Below, in pieces: positions 33,193-45,140 of a stretch of DNA of 64,000 bases (position 1 is its first letter; each line of letters starts with the position of its first letter). The translations under genes and the position numbers were made by a program. The stretch is from Epiperipatus broadwayi (taxonomy: Eukaryota; Onychophora; Udeonychophora; Euonychophora; Peripatidae), in the NCBI GenBank assembly GCA_028023455.1, contig JAQFVV010000002.1:31067725-31131724 (forward strand), in the 5' to 3' direction. The notes beneath the pieces were generated by a model. That model saw nothing but the letters and a program-made list of their open reading frames with translations. It was not told where the DNA came from and did not search any database.

Positions 33193-33975
33193 TATAATTA
33201 TAAGGTATTTGAACCTAGACGCTCAAGCTCCCTTTTGTCATCCACTCTATTTTTATACAACCGATACCCATGACAACTTGTATTTGTAGGGGATTTGAAC
33301 CTAGACTTTCAAGCTCCCTTTTGTTATCCACTCTATTTTATACAACCAATACACATGACCACATTTAATTATAGGGGATTTGAACCTAGACTTTCAAGAT
33401 CCCTTTTGTGATTACTCTATTTTTATACAACCAACCATGACTACATGTAATTATAGGGAATTTGAACCTAGACTTTCAAGTTCTCTTTTGTCATCCACTC
33501 TCTTTTTATACAACCAATACACATTAACCACATGTAATTATAGGGGATTTGAACCTAGACTTTCAAGATCCCTTTTGTGATTACTCTATTTTTATACAAC
33601 CAACCATGACTACATGTAATTATAGGGAATTTGAACCTAGACTTTCAAGTTCTCTTTTGTTATCCATTCTCTTTTTATACAACCAATACACATTAACCAC
33701 ATGTAATTATAGGGGATTTGAACCTAGACTTTCAAGATCTCCTGATCTACTCTATTTTTACACAACCAACCATGACTACATATAATTATAGGGAATTTGA
33801 ACCTAGACTTTCAATCTCCTTTTTGTCATCCACTCTCTTTTTTGCAACCAATACACATTACCACATGTAATTATAGGGGATTTGAACCTAGACTTTCAAG
33901 ATCCCTTTTGTCATCCATTCTGTTTTTATACAACCGATACAGATGACCACATGCATGCAAAAAAGATAAATGATC
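33193..33975 (-). repeat. Tandem array of the Family V B-box module, 9 units
   Basis: The block GATTTGAACCTAGACTTTCA recurs with its GAACC at 33211, 33297, 33382, 33464, 33551, 33633, 33720, 33799 and 33884. Spacing alternates near 82 and 87, so the real repeat is a 169-bp dimer (33382, 33551, 33720). On the minus strand each unit has a B box (GGTTCAAATCCCC). Only the last unit continues toward the Family V body (GCAAAAAAGATAAATGATCT). Two near-identical open frames at 33380 and 33549 arise from this periodicity and are not genes. Confidence 0.9.
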
Positions 33976-34097
33976 TCCGATATATGTAAAATTATTATTT
34001 ATTTATTTTTAGGTCACTTTTTTCTTGTAAAATACAAATTTGGAATATGGTTTAATATTTTAAACTCTATGTGCAGTTTAGATATTTCGTTTTCTAT

Positions 34098-34245
34098 GAT
34101 TGACTGCCCTGCAGAGTTTGACGCTGCTGTGTAGAGTGTCTGACTTTAGATCACAAGGTACCAGGATTGAGTTTGGCACCCATAGATCTAATGCTTGGAC
34201 TTCTTATGGACTCCTGAGTAATAAAGCTTTGTGCCTTTTTTTTTG
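34098..34245 (+). mobile_element. Family T tRNA-like SINE, plus strand
   Basis: An A-box-like CTGCTGTGTAGAGTGTCTGA, a B-box-like AGGATTGAGTTTGGC, then TATGGACTCCTGAGTAATAAAGC, the tail that is tandemly repeated inverted at 2.3 kb. Confidence 0.65.
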
Positions 34246-34756
34246 ATGATGAATTGGTGCAATAAGATTGCTTTTTTAAATATTGGTCAATTATTTTTTC
34301 TTTGGAAAATCAATCTATCAAAAATAAATGCAGGATGTTTTCTTTATTGCATTGAATATGTAAATGAATTAATCTAAAAAGGAAAGGCAGCCCATCAGAT
34401 CTGCATCCATAGGAGTAGGATATCAACTTCAATGCACGTCACATCACTTTATAAGCATATGTTTGTTTTATAGTTAATTACTTTACCAAGCTAGATTTTT
34501 ATATATTTAAATAGCATTGTTAAGCAAGTGTCGATGTATTTCCTGCATTTTTCATTTGGAATATCACCGAAAGAACTGAACCCTGTGATAGACCACCCTA
34601 TTGAAATTTATAACTACTTACGATTATTCTGAAGGCTTGTGGTTATGGTGTTTTAATTGTATTTATATATTGGACTATTTCCATCAGCTAATATGAGTTT
34701 ATTTAAATATTCCAAATACATTTAACTTTTAATAATAACACACAGGTTAGTATATG

Positions 34757-35061
34757 AAACAGGCAAAACTCACTATACGTATTGCCACACACAGCAAGCT
34801 AGAGTAATCAATGGATGCCAGAAGGCTTGTGCATAAAATCCCCATCTAGTGCCTACTCATCCAATATCCCCAGACTAATTTCTGGCTTGTGGCCTTCGTC
34901 AGTGAGGAGCCTTGGATCTGAGATATTAGATGGGGATTTTATGCACAAGGCTTCTGGCATCCATTGATTACTCTAGCTTGCTGTGTGTGGCAATATGTAT
35001 AATGAGTTTTGCCTGTTTTAAAACAGTTATACACAAGCATAAGAAGTGGTGATCATGTGAT
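34757..35061. mobile_element. Family 1 palindromic HHR element, 11-bp target-site duplication
   Basis: GTTAGTATATG lies at 34746-34756 and 35062-35072. The left arm and its hammerhead are complete, the body and second hammerhead are deleted (GGATCTGAGATATTAGATGG junction), and the right arm ends GTGATCATGTGATG. It is nested inside an older palindrome. Confidence 0.9.
34868..34907 (-). ncRNA. Hammerhead core, Family 1, stem III changed
   Basis: CCTCA, CTGACGA, GGC/GCC, GAAA, TTAG, TC, TGGGG. The stem III tetramer is TTAG instead of self-complementary CTAG. Confidence 0.65.
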
Positions 35062-35249
35062 GTTAGTATATGCACAATGTTTTGAAGGGTATTATTCTCC
35101 CCTCTTTTTCAGGGGTTGCTGACCTGATCAGTGACAGTACTAACATGGGAATCGAACCTGGACTTTAGGAGAGAATAATACTTTTCAAAACATTGCATAT
35201 ACTAACAGTTGAATATATTTGGAATATTTAAATAAAGTTACATTTTTCT

Positions 35250-36125
35250 AAAGATATTCAATACTTATATTAGATGATGAAAATAATCGAATATATAAAT
35301 ATTTATGATTATCATTTAGTGTTTGAAATTTTCTATTGGAAAACATTTTAGCAAATAAATTAATGTTTTTTTTTTCTAAATTTAAGAATTTTATAAACTT
35401 TTAGAAAACTATTTTTCCCCCTTAAAAATATCATAAGTTGAGGGTAGACAATATTGGTTGTCCTACTTTTAAATTTATTTTTAAAATCCTTTTCACCATG
35501 AATTATTAAAAAAAACAACAACTGGTTAACAACAACTTCTTTCTGGTGGAAACCCAGCCTGCTTTGCAGGTAGATGATTCTTGAATGTGTGGCAAAATTA
35601 TTTTAAAAAACTTGGTAGAGAACACCTAATAATGAAATTGGGCAATGTTTTTTTGGATCACTGCTGGATTTATTTGATTTTATGACTACTTTAGTTTTGC
35701 TTTTATGCCAAATTTTTGGAATAGTTTGTATGACTAATATTACTGAATAATTTTGCCAACTATGTTTTTATTTTAGGTTCTAATTTTTTTTAGAAATTCT
35801 GAAAGAGTGCTATCTACTTTGGGAACCTTTCTTAGTTCATGACAATCAAGGACAAATTTTAAGTTCACCAATATTTATAGCTTTTATTAGATTGATATTA
35901 GAGAAACATTGTGAAAGAGAAGATTACACTTTTACTTTAATGATGCTTATTCTCATTCCAGATTGGCCATGTCATCAGCAGTAACAATAATTGTCTTTTT
36001 CTTTTTACAAATATTTTTACTTCCATCAAACATTCTGAACAATGACCAGGACTTTTAGCAAGATCTTGCAAAGTTTTCTCTTTTCATGGTCTCTTATCCC
36101 CCCCCCCCATATCACCCAGTGATTT
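35250..36125. other. No gene seen
   Basis: A+T-rich DNA with one poly-C run at 36098-36106. No coding or repeat signal. Confidence 0.5.
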
Positions 36126-36199
36126 CACATACTTGGTTAACAATTTAAGGATCTCTAGACAAAAACTAAAAGCACTGGTAGTTTTGTTCCAACCTGGAA

Positions 36200-36430
36200 G
36201 AATTGGTTTATATATAATCATTGAAACCAGTCAACACTTAGACAATCCCAATATAAATAACCATCAACAATTTCCAAACTGTTGTCAAGGCAACCTTTTT
36301 AACAGTAAGAGGATTCCACCCTTATCATTAAAAAAGGAGTTGCCTTGACAACAGTTTGGAAATTATTGATTGTTATTAATATTGGGATTGTCTAAGTGTT
36401 GACTGGTTTTTAATGATTAGTTATAAACCC
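36200..36430. repeat. Palindromic pseudo-LTR-like flank of the PLE relic
   Basis: Arm 36208-36318 (AACACTTAGACAATCCCAAT, CCAAACTGTTGTCAAGGCAA) is inverted at 36335-36412. A third, direct copy of the same text (ATCAACAATCTCAATCTGTT, AAGGCAACCTCCTTT) lies at 37430-37540 on the other side of the PLE reading frame. Repeats in both orientations around the frame fit PLE pseudo-LTRs. A GAAACCAGTC is present at 36221-36230 but no CUGANGA precedes it. Confidence 0.7.
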
Positions 36431-36639
36431 ATACAGCCTTGAACCTTATTACACTTATTATTTAAGTAACATTTATATATGTAATGATATTTTTATTCAA
36501 TATCTGCATTTCTTCAAAGTTATATACTTAATGTTGTAATTAAATATTAATAAATACAATAACATAAATATATATAAAGTACAACTTTAAAAATCTTTTA
36601 TCCATCTAGGAGTGCTTTTGACTAACTTCGTAGTCTTTG

Positions 36640-37330
36640 TCAATCTACACTAATTTTTTTTAAAGATATCTTCAAACATGCATTTAAAGTGTAGCCTTCC
36701 CACAGTTCATTAATTTTAACATTTGCTGCATGTCTATTTATTAAGTCATGCTTACATTTATATATTAATATAGCTTCCTCTATTTCCCTTTTATTATTGT
36801 TTCTTTTAATTTATAATATTTTCACATTATTATACTTTAAATTAAAACCATATATACCTAATCTACTATGATTACAAAAAACTGGCATTGAAACGCTATC
36901 ATTTCCATGGCAAGTTTTTTGAACTCTTTTTAGTTCTTTTCTCCAATGTATATCTTGATTCCCCTATATATCTACTACCACATTTATACCTCCATTTATA
37001 TATGATGCAATTTTGATTTAAGAATGAGGTTTTAGCTTTTGAATTATTTTATTCAATCCAGGAGGTACATAAAATGCAATTTCACATATATCATTATACA
37101 TTTCTCTTATAAAATTCGCTTGTTCATTTGAAATATATGGTATTGATATTATTCTTAGTAGAATCAACCATATTATTTATATCTTTATTTTTATATTTCC
37201 TAATAAAATTTTTAGTAGTATTATATACCAGATGATAATTATATTCAACATTTAATAATTCATTCATATAAATTTCAATATTTTTGCCTTTATCTGATGT
37301 ATACTTACAAAGATTGTTGTTTTTAAACAA
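36640..37330 (-). pseudogene. Penelope-like element, GIY-YIG endonuclease relic
   Basis: Reading minus-strand frames with shifts near 37140, 37018 and 36930 gives, in order, a linker (IREMYNDICEIAFYVPPGLN), then IIYKWRYKCGSRYIGESRYT, the GIY-YIG motif with its preceding cysteine as in Penelope endonucleases, then NHSRLGIYGFNLKYNNVKIL, the histidine and hydrophobic strand that follow, and NNNKREIEEAILIYKCKHDL, which contains the conserved catalytic glutamate (REIEEA) of the fold. The frame ends at a stop at 36640-36642. The reverse transcriptase domain is missing, so the copy is 5'-truncated. It is dead. In intact PLEs this domain nicks the target during reverse transcription. Confidence 0.8.
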
Positions 37331-37429
37331 AAAGGACTTATGTGATACTAGTATTATTTGATAAACTGTATTTATGTTACTGTATTTATTAATATTTAAT
37401 TACAAGATTATATATATAAATACATGGAA

Positions 37430-37545
37430 GCAGTCAACATGAAAACTACCAATATCAGCAATGATCAACAATCTCAATCTGTTGTTAAGGCAACCTCCTT
37501 TAAATAATAAAGATGGAAATCCACCTTTATAAAGGGTCTAATCAG
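37430..37545. repeat. Second pseudo-LTR-like flank of the PLE relic
   Basis: GCAGTCAACATGAAAACTACC to TAAAGATGGAAATCCACC is a diverged direct copy of 36208-36320. Confidence 0.65.
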
Positions 37546-37549
37546 ATTT

Positions 37550-38540
37550 ATGTAGACACTAAGGATAAAGAATGAAAATATTTCAAAGATGTTTAAATAA
37601 ATCTCATAAATAGGTACATATAACCTGTTCTAAATGCAAACTAATAAATAGTCAATTATAACATTCGTACTGCAATTGTAACTTTCAAACTGTACTCCAT
37701 CGTACTTTTATAATAAAGCTAATAATGCCTGAGGCTAGATAAGTAAATATCATAAATACATGAATATATATTGTAACAGTCAAAAATGCACAGCTAATGT
37801 GAAAATTACCCAAGGAAAATTTGCCCGCAGCTCTACATTCTGATTTCACATGATCAAAAACTTTTTTTTAGATCCCGCTAAATGCAGTTAGAAGCAAGAG
37901 ACTCATTATATTTTAATTACCATTGTTGATTGTGATAAAGGACAGAGGCTACAATAATGAGAAATTAAGATTTATTTACATATATACATAATCACCAAAT
38001 AAATATGACTACAATTGATTATTTTTGGGAAAAATGGTGAATTGGTCTTTAAATTGGGATTTAAATTCTGTACAACAATAGGATTTTATTCAACTGCCTT
38101 AGCTAATCTAAAACAAAATTCAGTGAACTAGATATTCATTGCCTTATTATGTATGAATAATATACGACCCTATACATCTTAATTGTCCCTGGACAGATAC
38201 AGACTCACTGTACAGACTAACTGTAACTACTAATATCTATTAATAGAAAACATAACTCAGTTTAAGATTTATTAATCTTATAAACTTTAGGATATGCTAA
38301 AATTATTTATTAAACTATACTATTAGAGGATTTAGACTAACATAATTCATTTCAAGCTGTAGTATTGGGAAACTAATATTAAGTGATTTAATAAGGGAAA
38401 CAAAATGCTCTTTAACATCAGTTTCAATAATAATCAATTAAATATCACCAAATATCTGGATAGGAATCGGGCATCTACCTGGCATTAGTGACAGATTTAA
38501 GAACTAAATGGTAGGAATGGGTGTCTATTTGGTAAATAAT
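37550..38540. other. No gene seen
   Basis: A+T-rich DNA without recognised elements. Confidence 0.5.
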
Positions 38541-38543
38541 GAC

Positions 38544-38610
<67 letters not shown>
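38544..38610. repeat. (AAT)n microsatellite
   Basis: More than 20 uninterrupted copies of the trinucleotide. The poly-isoleucine frame read from it on the minus strand is an artefact. Confidence 0.97.
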
Positions 38611-38611
<1 letters not shown>

Positions 38612-38619
38612 AACAAATA

Positions 38620-40620
38620 TGTAAGTGGTAGGAAAACACATCTGCTTTACACTTGTTTATGAACAATCAAAGAATATATATAAAACATATGATATACAAT
38701 AGGAATGGTTGTCTACCAAATAAATATACTCAAACTAAATTGCTGAGTACAAGTAACAGGAAAACACTTCTGCGTCCCACTTATTTCTGGACAGTAAAAT
38801 TTTTTATAATAATAATATATTAGCTCAAAAAAATTTAATACAAACAAATATCTCTTCCCATGCCTGCCTATCCCAAGTCTATAGGGGTATTTTGCATAAA
38901 ACTGTAAATGTTTAAACCTATGATCTGTCTATGCAGCCTTTTATTCTATCCAGAGGCCATTAATCTAGATTATTTACATTAGTAGTTAAATTGTTATTCT
39001 AACTGTTAATACATTGCAGGCTAGTGGAAATGATCATTATTAACTCTTGTTTTAAAATAATCAACTAAAACAATACCAAAGAAATTTTGTAGTGAATGGC
39101 AACGATTTGCAATGGTTGTCTAATTGTTTTATTATAGATATTTCTTTTATTTATTATACTGTCTGAACTGTGATATGTCTAATAAATTTTGGCAATTCAT
39201 CATTATTCTGATTTCTAAACACACACACCTATATATATATATATTGCAATGAAAACAATTCTTACATCACATGGCTTAATATTTGCATAAAATAAATCAT
39301 AATCTATACAAAATTTTCAGTGGAAATGAAGAATACATATATAGGAGATCAGATATCTAATATTAGTGAGGTAAAGTCATAATAGTATATAAGTAAAGCT
39401 CATACAAATTACTTTTGTCATCTTTAGTAGTTTATGTTCTGAATTCAGGCACCGTAGACTTGTGGAACCATAGGTATAAATATAGCTATGTCTGGCAGTC
39501 TTTTGTGAAGTTTCTATGGAATTGTTCTTTCTGATCAAAATGGTCTTTCTTAATGTGCACTTTCATTGATTTTGACTTTTATTTGATTCAGTGGGCAGCA
39601 TATGATGGTACTTCTCTTGCTGAATGATGGCTGATCTCTTCCCCAAATCTATAAGATACTTTAAACTTGATTAACATACAGTTCACACCTAATCTGGATG
39701 CATTGCTCACTTGGATCGTTATACATTATTTTACAGCAGCTTCTCAACACCTCATGATGGACTTAAGTTCACACTCAGCCGTCTTGGCCAGAATGGAGCA
39801 GACGTGTTTTTCCATTCTTCCATGTTATAACAGCTGATTGCAATAATATTTTTATCAATGATGCCAATGATCAAGACAGAATAGGTGAATGAAGCAAACA
39901 AAGAAGAAATCTATAATAATCAATTTTCTGAGAGACCCCTATTTATACTTCAGTAAGCAGTTTTCATCATGGTTCAATTTCATATATCCATCCATTGATT
40001 GTAGATTAATCTAAACTTCACTATGGTTCATGGCTTACTGACCAATTACAAACTTTACAAAAATCAGCATTGAAAAGGGATTATAACAAAATAAACAATG
40101 TTCTGATTAAACAACATGATATTAATCTCCCATTTTGCTGTTCTGATTATCTAGAATTTAATTACTTGTATACAAATAATGACGTTTTCGTCCATCTAAT
40201 TATAAAATAACTTTACAATTGTTAATTAAGAAAGTATTTTGTTTTAAATTACTTTAAATCAATTTAGAATTAATGACTTCTAATATATTTATCTGTGCAT
40301 ATACTTATATATATATATAATTTTCATACAGTAAAAATGTTGTAAAATCACTAATTTAAAATTCCTAACAAATTTTTAAATTATGCATGTGAAGTGCATA
40401 TATATCCATAGATAATGATCTATATTGTAGCTGTTGTTAGGAGTTTGTTAGACTTATCATAACAAGAGGGAATTGTAATTTTTTTTATTAATATTCTTTT
40501 CAACATACCCAATTTATCAACTACAGTTAGCATTTCCTATATTCCATCTGAGAATATAATTTTCAATTATAGGAATATGAATTTTTAGAATGATTTGGCT
40601 TAGTTTATGCTGGATAAATA
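38620..40620. other. No gene recognised; 39420-39900 is GC-richer
   Basis: Most is A+T-rich. The interval 39420-39900 is visibly less A+T-rich and lacks simple repeats, but I could not read a coherent protein from it on either strand. Confidence 0.4.
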
Positions 40621-40631
40621 TAATATCAGTT

Positions 40632-40729
40632 AAGCGTTGGTGGCCTAGTGGTTAGCATAGCTGCCTTCCAAGCAGCTGGCCCGGGTTTGCTTTCCAGTCA
40701 GTGCATTTGACATATGAAAACAAAAATAC
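40632..40729 (+). mobile_element. tRNA-derived SINE (family S) with target-site duplication
   Basis: A box TGGCCTAGTGG, B box GGGTTTGCTTTCC, tail TTTGACATATGAAAACAAAA. AATATCAGTT is duplicated at 40622-40631 and 40730-40739. Confidence 0.9.
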
Positions 40730-40744
40730 AATATCAGTTCAGTA

Positions 40745-41920
40745 GATAATGAAGAAACCTTTTTTTTATTATTTAAACATAAATAAGGGGTTGTTTCTGT
40801 TTCCCACCTTTTTGACTGGAATATTTCTTCTTGATTGGTATAGTAAAGTACAGTATGTGTTTTAATCCATTTATTCTAAAAGTTAACATCCTGTTTGATC
40901 CATGTTTGCATATTCAAAAGATTACTATGAAAACTGAAATCTTCTATAAATGCAGAAGGGGTAGGAAGATCTGAAATAAGATAGAACCTCTTCATATTGA
41001 AAAGTTTATAAATCTTGCATACGTAAAAATTATATACCTGAATCATGATTGCAATATCATTGGATAATCTCCAACAGAGTTTCCTTTCTTAAGATCATTT
41101 GAAACAAAAACAAACCTACCATCTTTATATTGCATTCTATCAATAAACAATACAAATGTAGAAATTTTAAGATATGCATTATTAGAAGAAGGATGCGTTT
41201 CTGGAATATATCAACATTATGCTGGACAATTTGTAAAAGATTTCAATTTTTAATTTTGGATATATTTTCAGCATTAAAATGAAGTAATTTTATTGTATTT
41301 CCTATATATAGAGAAGATTGCTACATAAAGGATATAGCTAGTTCTTTTGTTATTCCATGATTGCCAATACCATGTAGTTGTTTTTTATTTCAAGAACTTA
41401 GAGTCTTCACTTCTGTAATCCTGGCTATCAAATAGTAGTAGTTTTGTTGTGTATTTTCATATTGTGCTGTAGTGCCTTTAAAAATTAATGTAACATCTCT
41501 TAATTAATAATAATCTTCACTGCTTCTGCTGCATATTTTTCTATCTTTTCCATATCCAGACATCTCTAGCTATATGTGAAACAAATGTTAGAGTCAGTGA
41601 TTTAAAATTTTCCCATTTCATTTTATAAAACCTTTTCTATACAGGGTTAGATCATAATTGAAGAAATTTAATGGCTAATCTCTTGCGTCATAAATGGTTA
41701 TTCAACATCACATACTTTTTTTGAAAAAAAAAAAAGTTTTTTCCAAAATCCTATAATTCCTTGAAATTTCATCAAAATTTACGCCTTGCTTCTTTTCATT
41801 ATTTATATAAATTTTACCTCACCATCCTTCTTATACTATTTCATCCCTATCTTCTTCACTTTGTTTTTTATTAATATTGGTTAAAGTTTGTAAGTATCAT
41901 ACAAAATATATATTTACTTT
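40745..41920. other. No gene seen
   Basis: A+T-rich DNA without recognised elements. Confidence 0.5.
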
Positions 41921-41925
41921 TCATC

Positions 41926-42070
41926 TTTTCAGTTCATTTTTCTTTGTTACTAGTTTAGCATGCATTTTCTGCCATTTTGGTTTCTAAGGGGAATCTCAAA
42001 ACCACCACCACTGACTGAACCAAATGCTAAATGAAGTCAGATAATACCCATCATTATTGTTACAAAGTAT
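41926..42070 (-). repeat. Dispersed repeat X, copy 2
   Basis: TGCCATTTTGGTTTCTAAGG and AAATGAAGTCAGATAATACC are the inverse of the 11.2-kb copy. Confidence 0.6.
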
Positions 42071-42164
42071 TCCAATTATTTTGACTATTATTTAAAAATT
42101 CACAATTTCCAAAAAATAACATGCAAATTTTATATGACTATTCATAAGCAAATACCTCTAGAAA

Positions 42165-43310
42165 TCAAAATATCGAACATCTTAATACTTAGAAACTGAC
42201 CAGGGGGTATTATAAATCATATGACTAAAAATCCAATTATTACTGCAATCAAATATGAAAAAATAATATTTTGCAACAGTTATTAATAAATGGCCACAAA
42301 ATGTTGATATAATCACATGACCAAAGCAAAAAAGTTAGAATATCAAACATATTACTAATTAGAAAATGACAGGTGATTAAGAAAAGCAAAAATCATGTGA
42401 CCAAAAGATTAAATTACTGCAGCAATCAAGTAGACATGCAAATTTTGTAGAACTATGCTCAGCCAAAGAAAAATTAAATTACTGAAGAAATAAAAATATC
42501 AAACATATTAATAATTAGAAAATGATCAAGAGGGATATTAAAAATCATATGACCAAAAGATCAAATTACTGATGCAGTCAAATATGAAAAAGTAATATTT
42601 TGCAACTGTTATTAGTAAATGATCAGAAAAATATTGGAATAATCACATGACCAAAAACCAAAAAAAATTAGAATAGCAAACATATTAATAATTAAAAAAT
42701 AATCAGGGTGATTAAAAAGCAAAAATCACATGACTAAAACATTAAATTACTGAAGCAATCAAATAAACATATAAATTATGTAAAACTGTGCTTAATCAAA
42801 AGGAAAATTAAATACCTCTAAAAATCAAAATATCAAACATTAGTAATCAGAAAATGATCAGGTGAAAAAAAGTAAACATCACATTATCAAAAGTTTGCAG
42901 CAATCACATAAACATGAACATTTTGTTGAACTATGGTCAATCAAAAAACACCAAATACATCTAGAAATCAAAATATCAAACATATTAGTTAGAAAATGAT
43001 CGGAGTGAGGAAAAAAACCCAAAAATTACATAATCAAAAGATACAATTTCTGTTGCAATCAAATATTAAAAAATATGTTGCAAATAGTATATGTAAATAG
43101 CCACAAAAATGTTAGTGTAATCATGCAACCAAAACAAAATAAATATCAATATGTCAAACATATTAATAATTACAAAATGACTAATGAGGTGGGGGTAGGG
43201 GAGATAGCTTTAGAAATAAAAATATCAAATATAGCAATTAAGAGCAGGGGTGTGTGGGTTTATTACTCTTTTAATCAAGTAACAATTGTAAGGTATTTTA
43301 CATTTAAAGT
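42165..43310. repeat. Degenerate tandem array, about 160-bp units in a roughly 330-bp higher-order pattern
   Basis: Blocks around ATATCAAACATATTAATAATTAGAAAATGA recur at about 42173, 42339, 42496, 42673, 42829, 42972 and 43150. Each is followed by AATCACATGACCAAAA-like text. Spacings alternate (166, 157, 177, 156, 143, 178), so two unit types alternate. A GT-rich insert follows at 43186-43260. The 79-codon frame at 43075 is incidental. Confidence 0.8.
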
Positions 43311-43319
43311 ATGACAGCA

Positions 43320-43960
43320 ATTAGTTGCTCAAATTAACATAAGAATGGCAGCCAGTAAGAAATGTGTTGCTAAAATAATCTAATATTATAATTATCCAAA
43401 AGTAACAATAAATCCACATACAAAATTTTCAGTTTATTGTGTGTAAACTAACACCTCTTACTCCTAAAATATGCTGGTAACCATGTGCTCGAGTAAACAT
43501 AAGAATGGCAGCCGAAAGAAAATTGCATAAACTAACACAAGAACAAATGCACTTAAGCTAAATTATTCTAATACTATAATTAACCAAAAACAACAGTAAA
43601 TCCATTAAAAAAGTTTCAGTTCGTTGTGTGCAAACTAATACATTTTACTTCTAAAATATGGCAGTAACCATGTGCTTGAGTAAATGTAAGAATGACAGTC
43701 AAAAGAAAAATGGAATAAACTAACGCAAAAAGATCAGTTCCTAAGCCTTAACATAAATGCAATAAATCCACATTATCAAAAGTATTATTGCTTTTGAACA
43801 GCAAATGGACCACTTTTAATCCATATAAAAACATTCAAAAATTATTCTGATAAAGTAAAGCATTTCCGTTTTAAAATGTGTGGTAGCTGAGGTAACATAA
43901 ATATGGCAGTCAAAAGAAAAACCGCAATAAACTAAAGAATTTTAATTTTACAATAAATAA
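43320..43960. repeat. Second degenerate tandem array, 160-210-bp units
   Basis: AACATAAGAATGGCAGCC-like blocks start at about 43340, 43499, 43686 and 43897, each preceded by AATATGNNGGTAACCATGTG-like text. It adjoins the previous array but has a different consensus. Confidence 0.7.
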
Positions 43961-44504
43961 TAAATCAGAATTTATCTTACTAGAAATTGATTAAGGTTAT
44001 ATGCCTCATTCTCAAATGTAGTTAGGGAAATAGTGTTATCACAATCTGCTCAAAGCAGCAGGATTCACACTTGATCACATGATACGGTGATGTCCTTATA
44101 TGTTCTTAAATTTCTTTTTCTATCTATTAACATTGAAGTTACTTTTTCCATCAACAAATGAATATGGAACACATATTAAGAAAATATCAAAGATCAAATT
44201 CCTCTTCCATATATTAAGAAATTTCAGTTACTGTTTCTTTATTAATAATAATTGATCATTTTTTGATTTAATTACTATTTCATTTCTTTCATCTTTTTTT
44301 CTTATTCTAATATGTTTATTCATTAAATCAAGTATATTATTTTCTATATATTTATATTTTCGTTTAATTACTTTCTATATTTATCTCATTTGTTCTTCAT
44401 TTATTGTTATGTTTGATTATACAATCTATAATCTCTATTAATATTTTTTATTTTTATTATTTTCATTATTTTATTAATTATCTTGTAATCAAAACCAATG
44501 AGTT

Positions 44505-44790
44505 TTTCTGGAAAGTTGTGATATTCGACTAAATGTTCTGGGCATTTATACAGAAAAAGTAAAATTTAAACTTAGCTTTTATTAATGCTTATGCTTTTAT
44601 GTAAAATATTATAATCATTATAGCAGTAGCATTATTACTTTTCTAGTATTCTGAGTTTTTAGGCTTTTTAACACTAAAGAAATAATAATGGTATGATTAT
44701 GACATTTTAATACCGAAAGCATGCCAAGTGTTAATAAAGCTACCTTTCTGTGTAAATGCCCAGAACATTTAGTTGAATATCTTGTTGTTA
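44505..44790. repeat. Palindrome, about 280 bp
   Basis: GATATTCGACTAAATGTTCT (44520-44539) and its inverse AGAACATTTAGTTGAATATC (44762-44781), with further pairing of CATTTATACAGAAA/TTTCTGTGTAAATG and TAATGCTTATGCTTT inward. Confidence 0.8.
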
Positions 44791-45140
44791 ATCTAAAATA
44801 TTTTAATTTTTTTTTACTTTCCTTTCAATCTGCTGCATGCATTACAATCTTTTAAAAGTATTTATCATCATGTATATGAATTGATTTTATTGTTTAACCA
44901 GTATTACACCTATGTTAAGTTTACTGCTTGATTCAGGTTTAGTGCAGCCAGGCAAAACCAAGTGATATTATTCATGGTTGTTGGTCATGGCTATTTTAAA
45001 ATTGCTTAATCTAGTATTTTATAAAGTTAGAGGAGTTCTTTATAATAATTAAAAAAAAATATGTAAAAGCGAGCTATAGGATCAAAACCCATAGGAATAG
45101 ACATTTATCAAGTTGTGATGATGTTTGCATCATATTATAG

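Larger units (their letters stand above)
34690..35240. repeat. Palindrome with a tRNA B box, interrupted by a Family 1 insertion
   Basis: ATTTAAATATTCCAAATACAT near 34700 pairs with a copy near 35220-35240, and AATGTTTTGAAGGGTATTATT (35077-35097) pairs with AATAATACTTTTCAAAACATT (35178-35198). The loop side carries GGGAATCGAACCTGG, a perfect B box (GGTTCGATTCC) on the minus strand. Removing the Family 1 insertion (34757-35061 plus one target copy) restores the palindrome. Related to 13868-14160. Confidence 0.75.

Noticed and set aside
33380-33785. Two overlapping, nearly identical small ORFs
   Set aside because: They are translations of the Family V tandem array. The similarity follows from the 169-bp DNA repeat, and the peptides match no family.
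36208-36230. Hammerhead at GAAACCAGTC beside the PLE relic
   Set aside because: The second half looks right, but there is no CUGANGA within a plausible helix II distance.
38475-38666. ORF rich in isoleucine
   Set aside because: It is a reading of the (AAT)n microsatellite.
39420-39900. Possible host exon in a GC-richer patch
   Set aside because: Frames on both strands hold frequent stops, no splice-framed protein was readable and no domain was recognised.
2280-43960. CRISPR array
   Set aside because: The tandem repeats have no short direct repeats with unique equal-length spacers, and the DNA is clearly eukaryotic.
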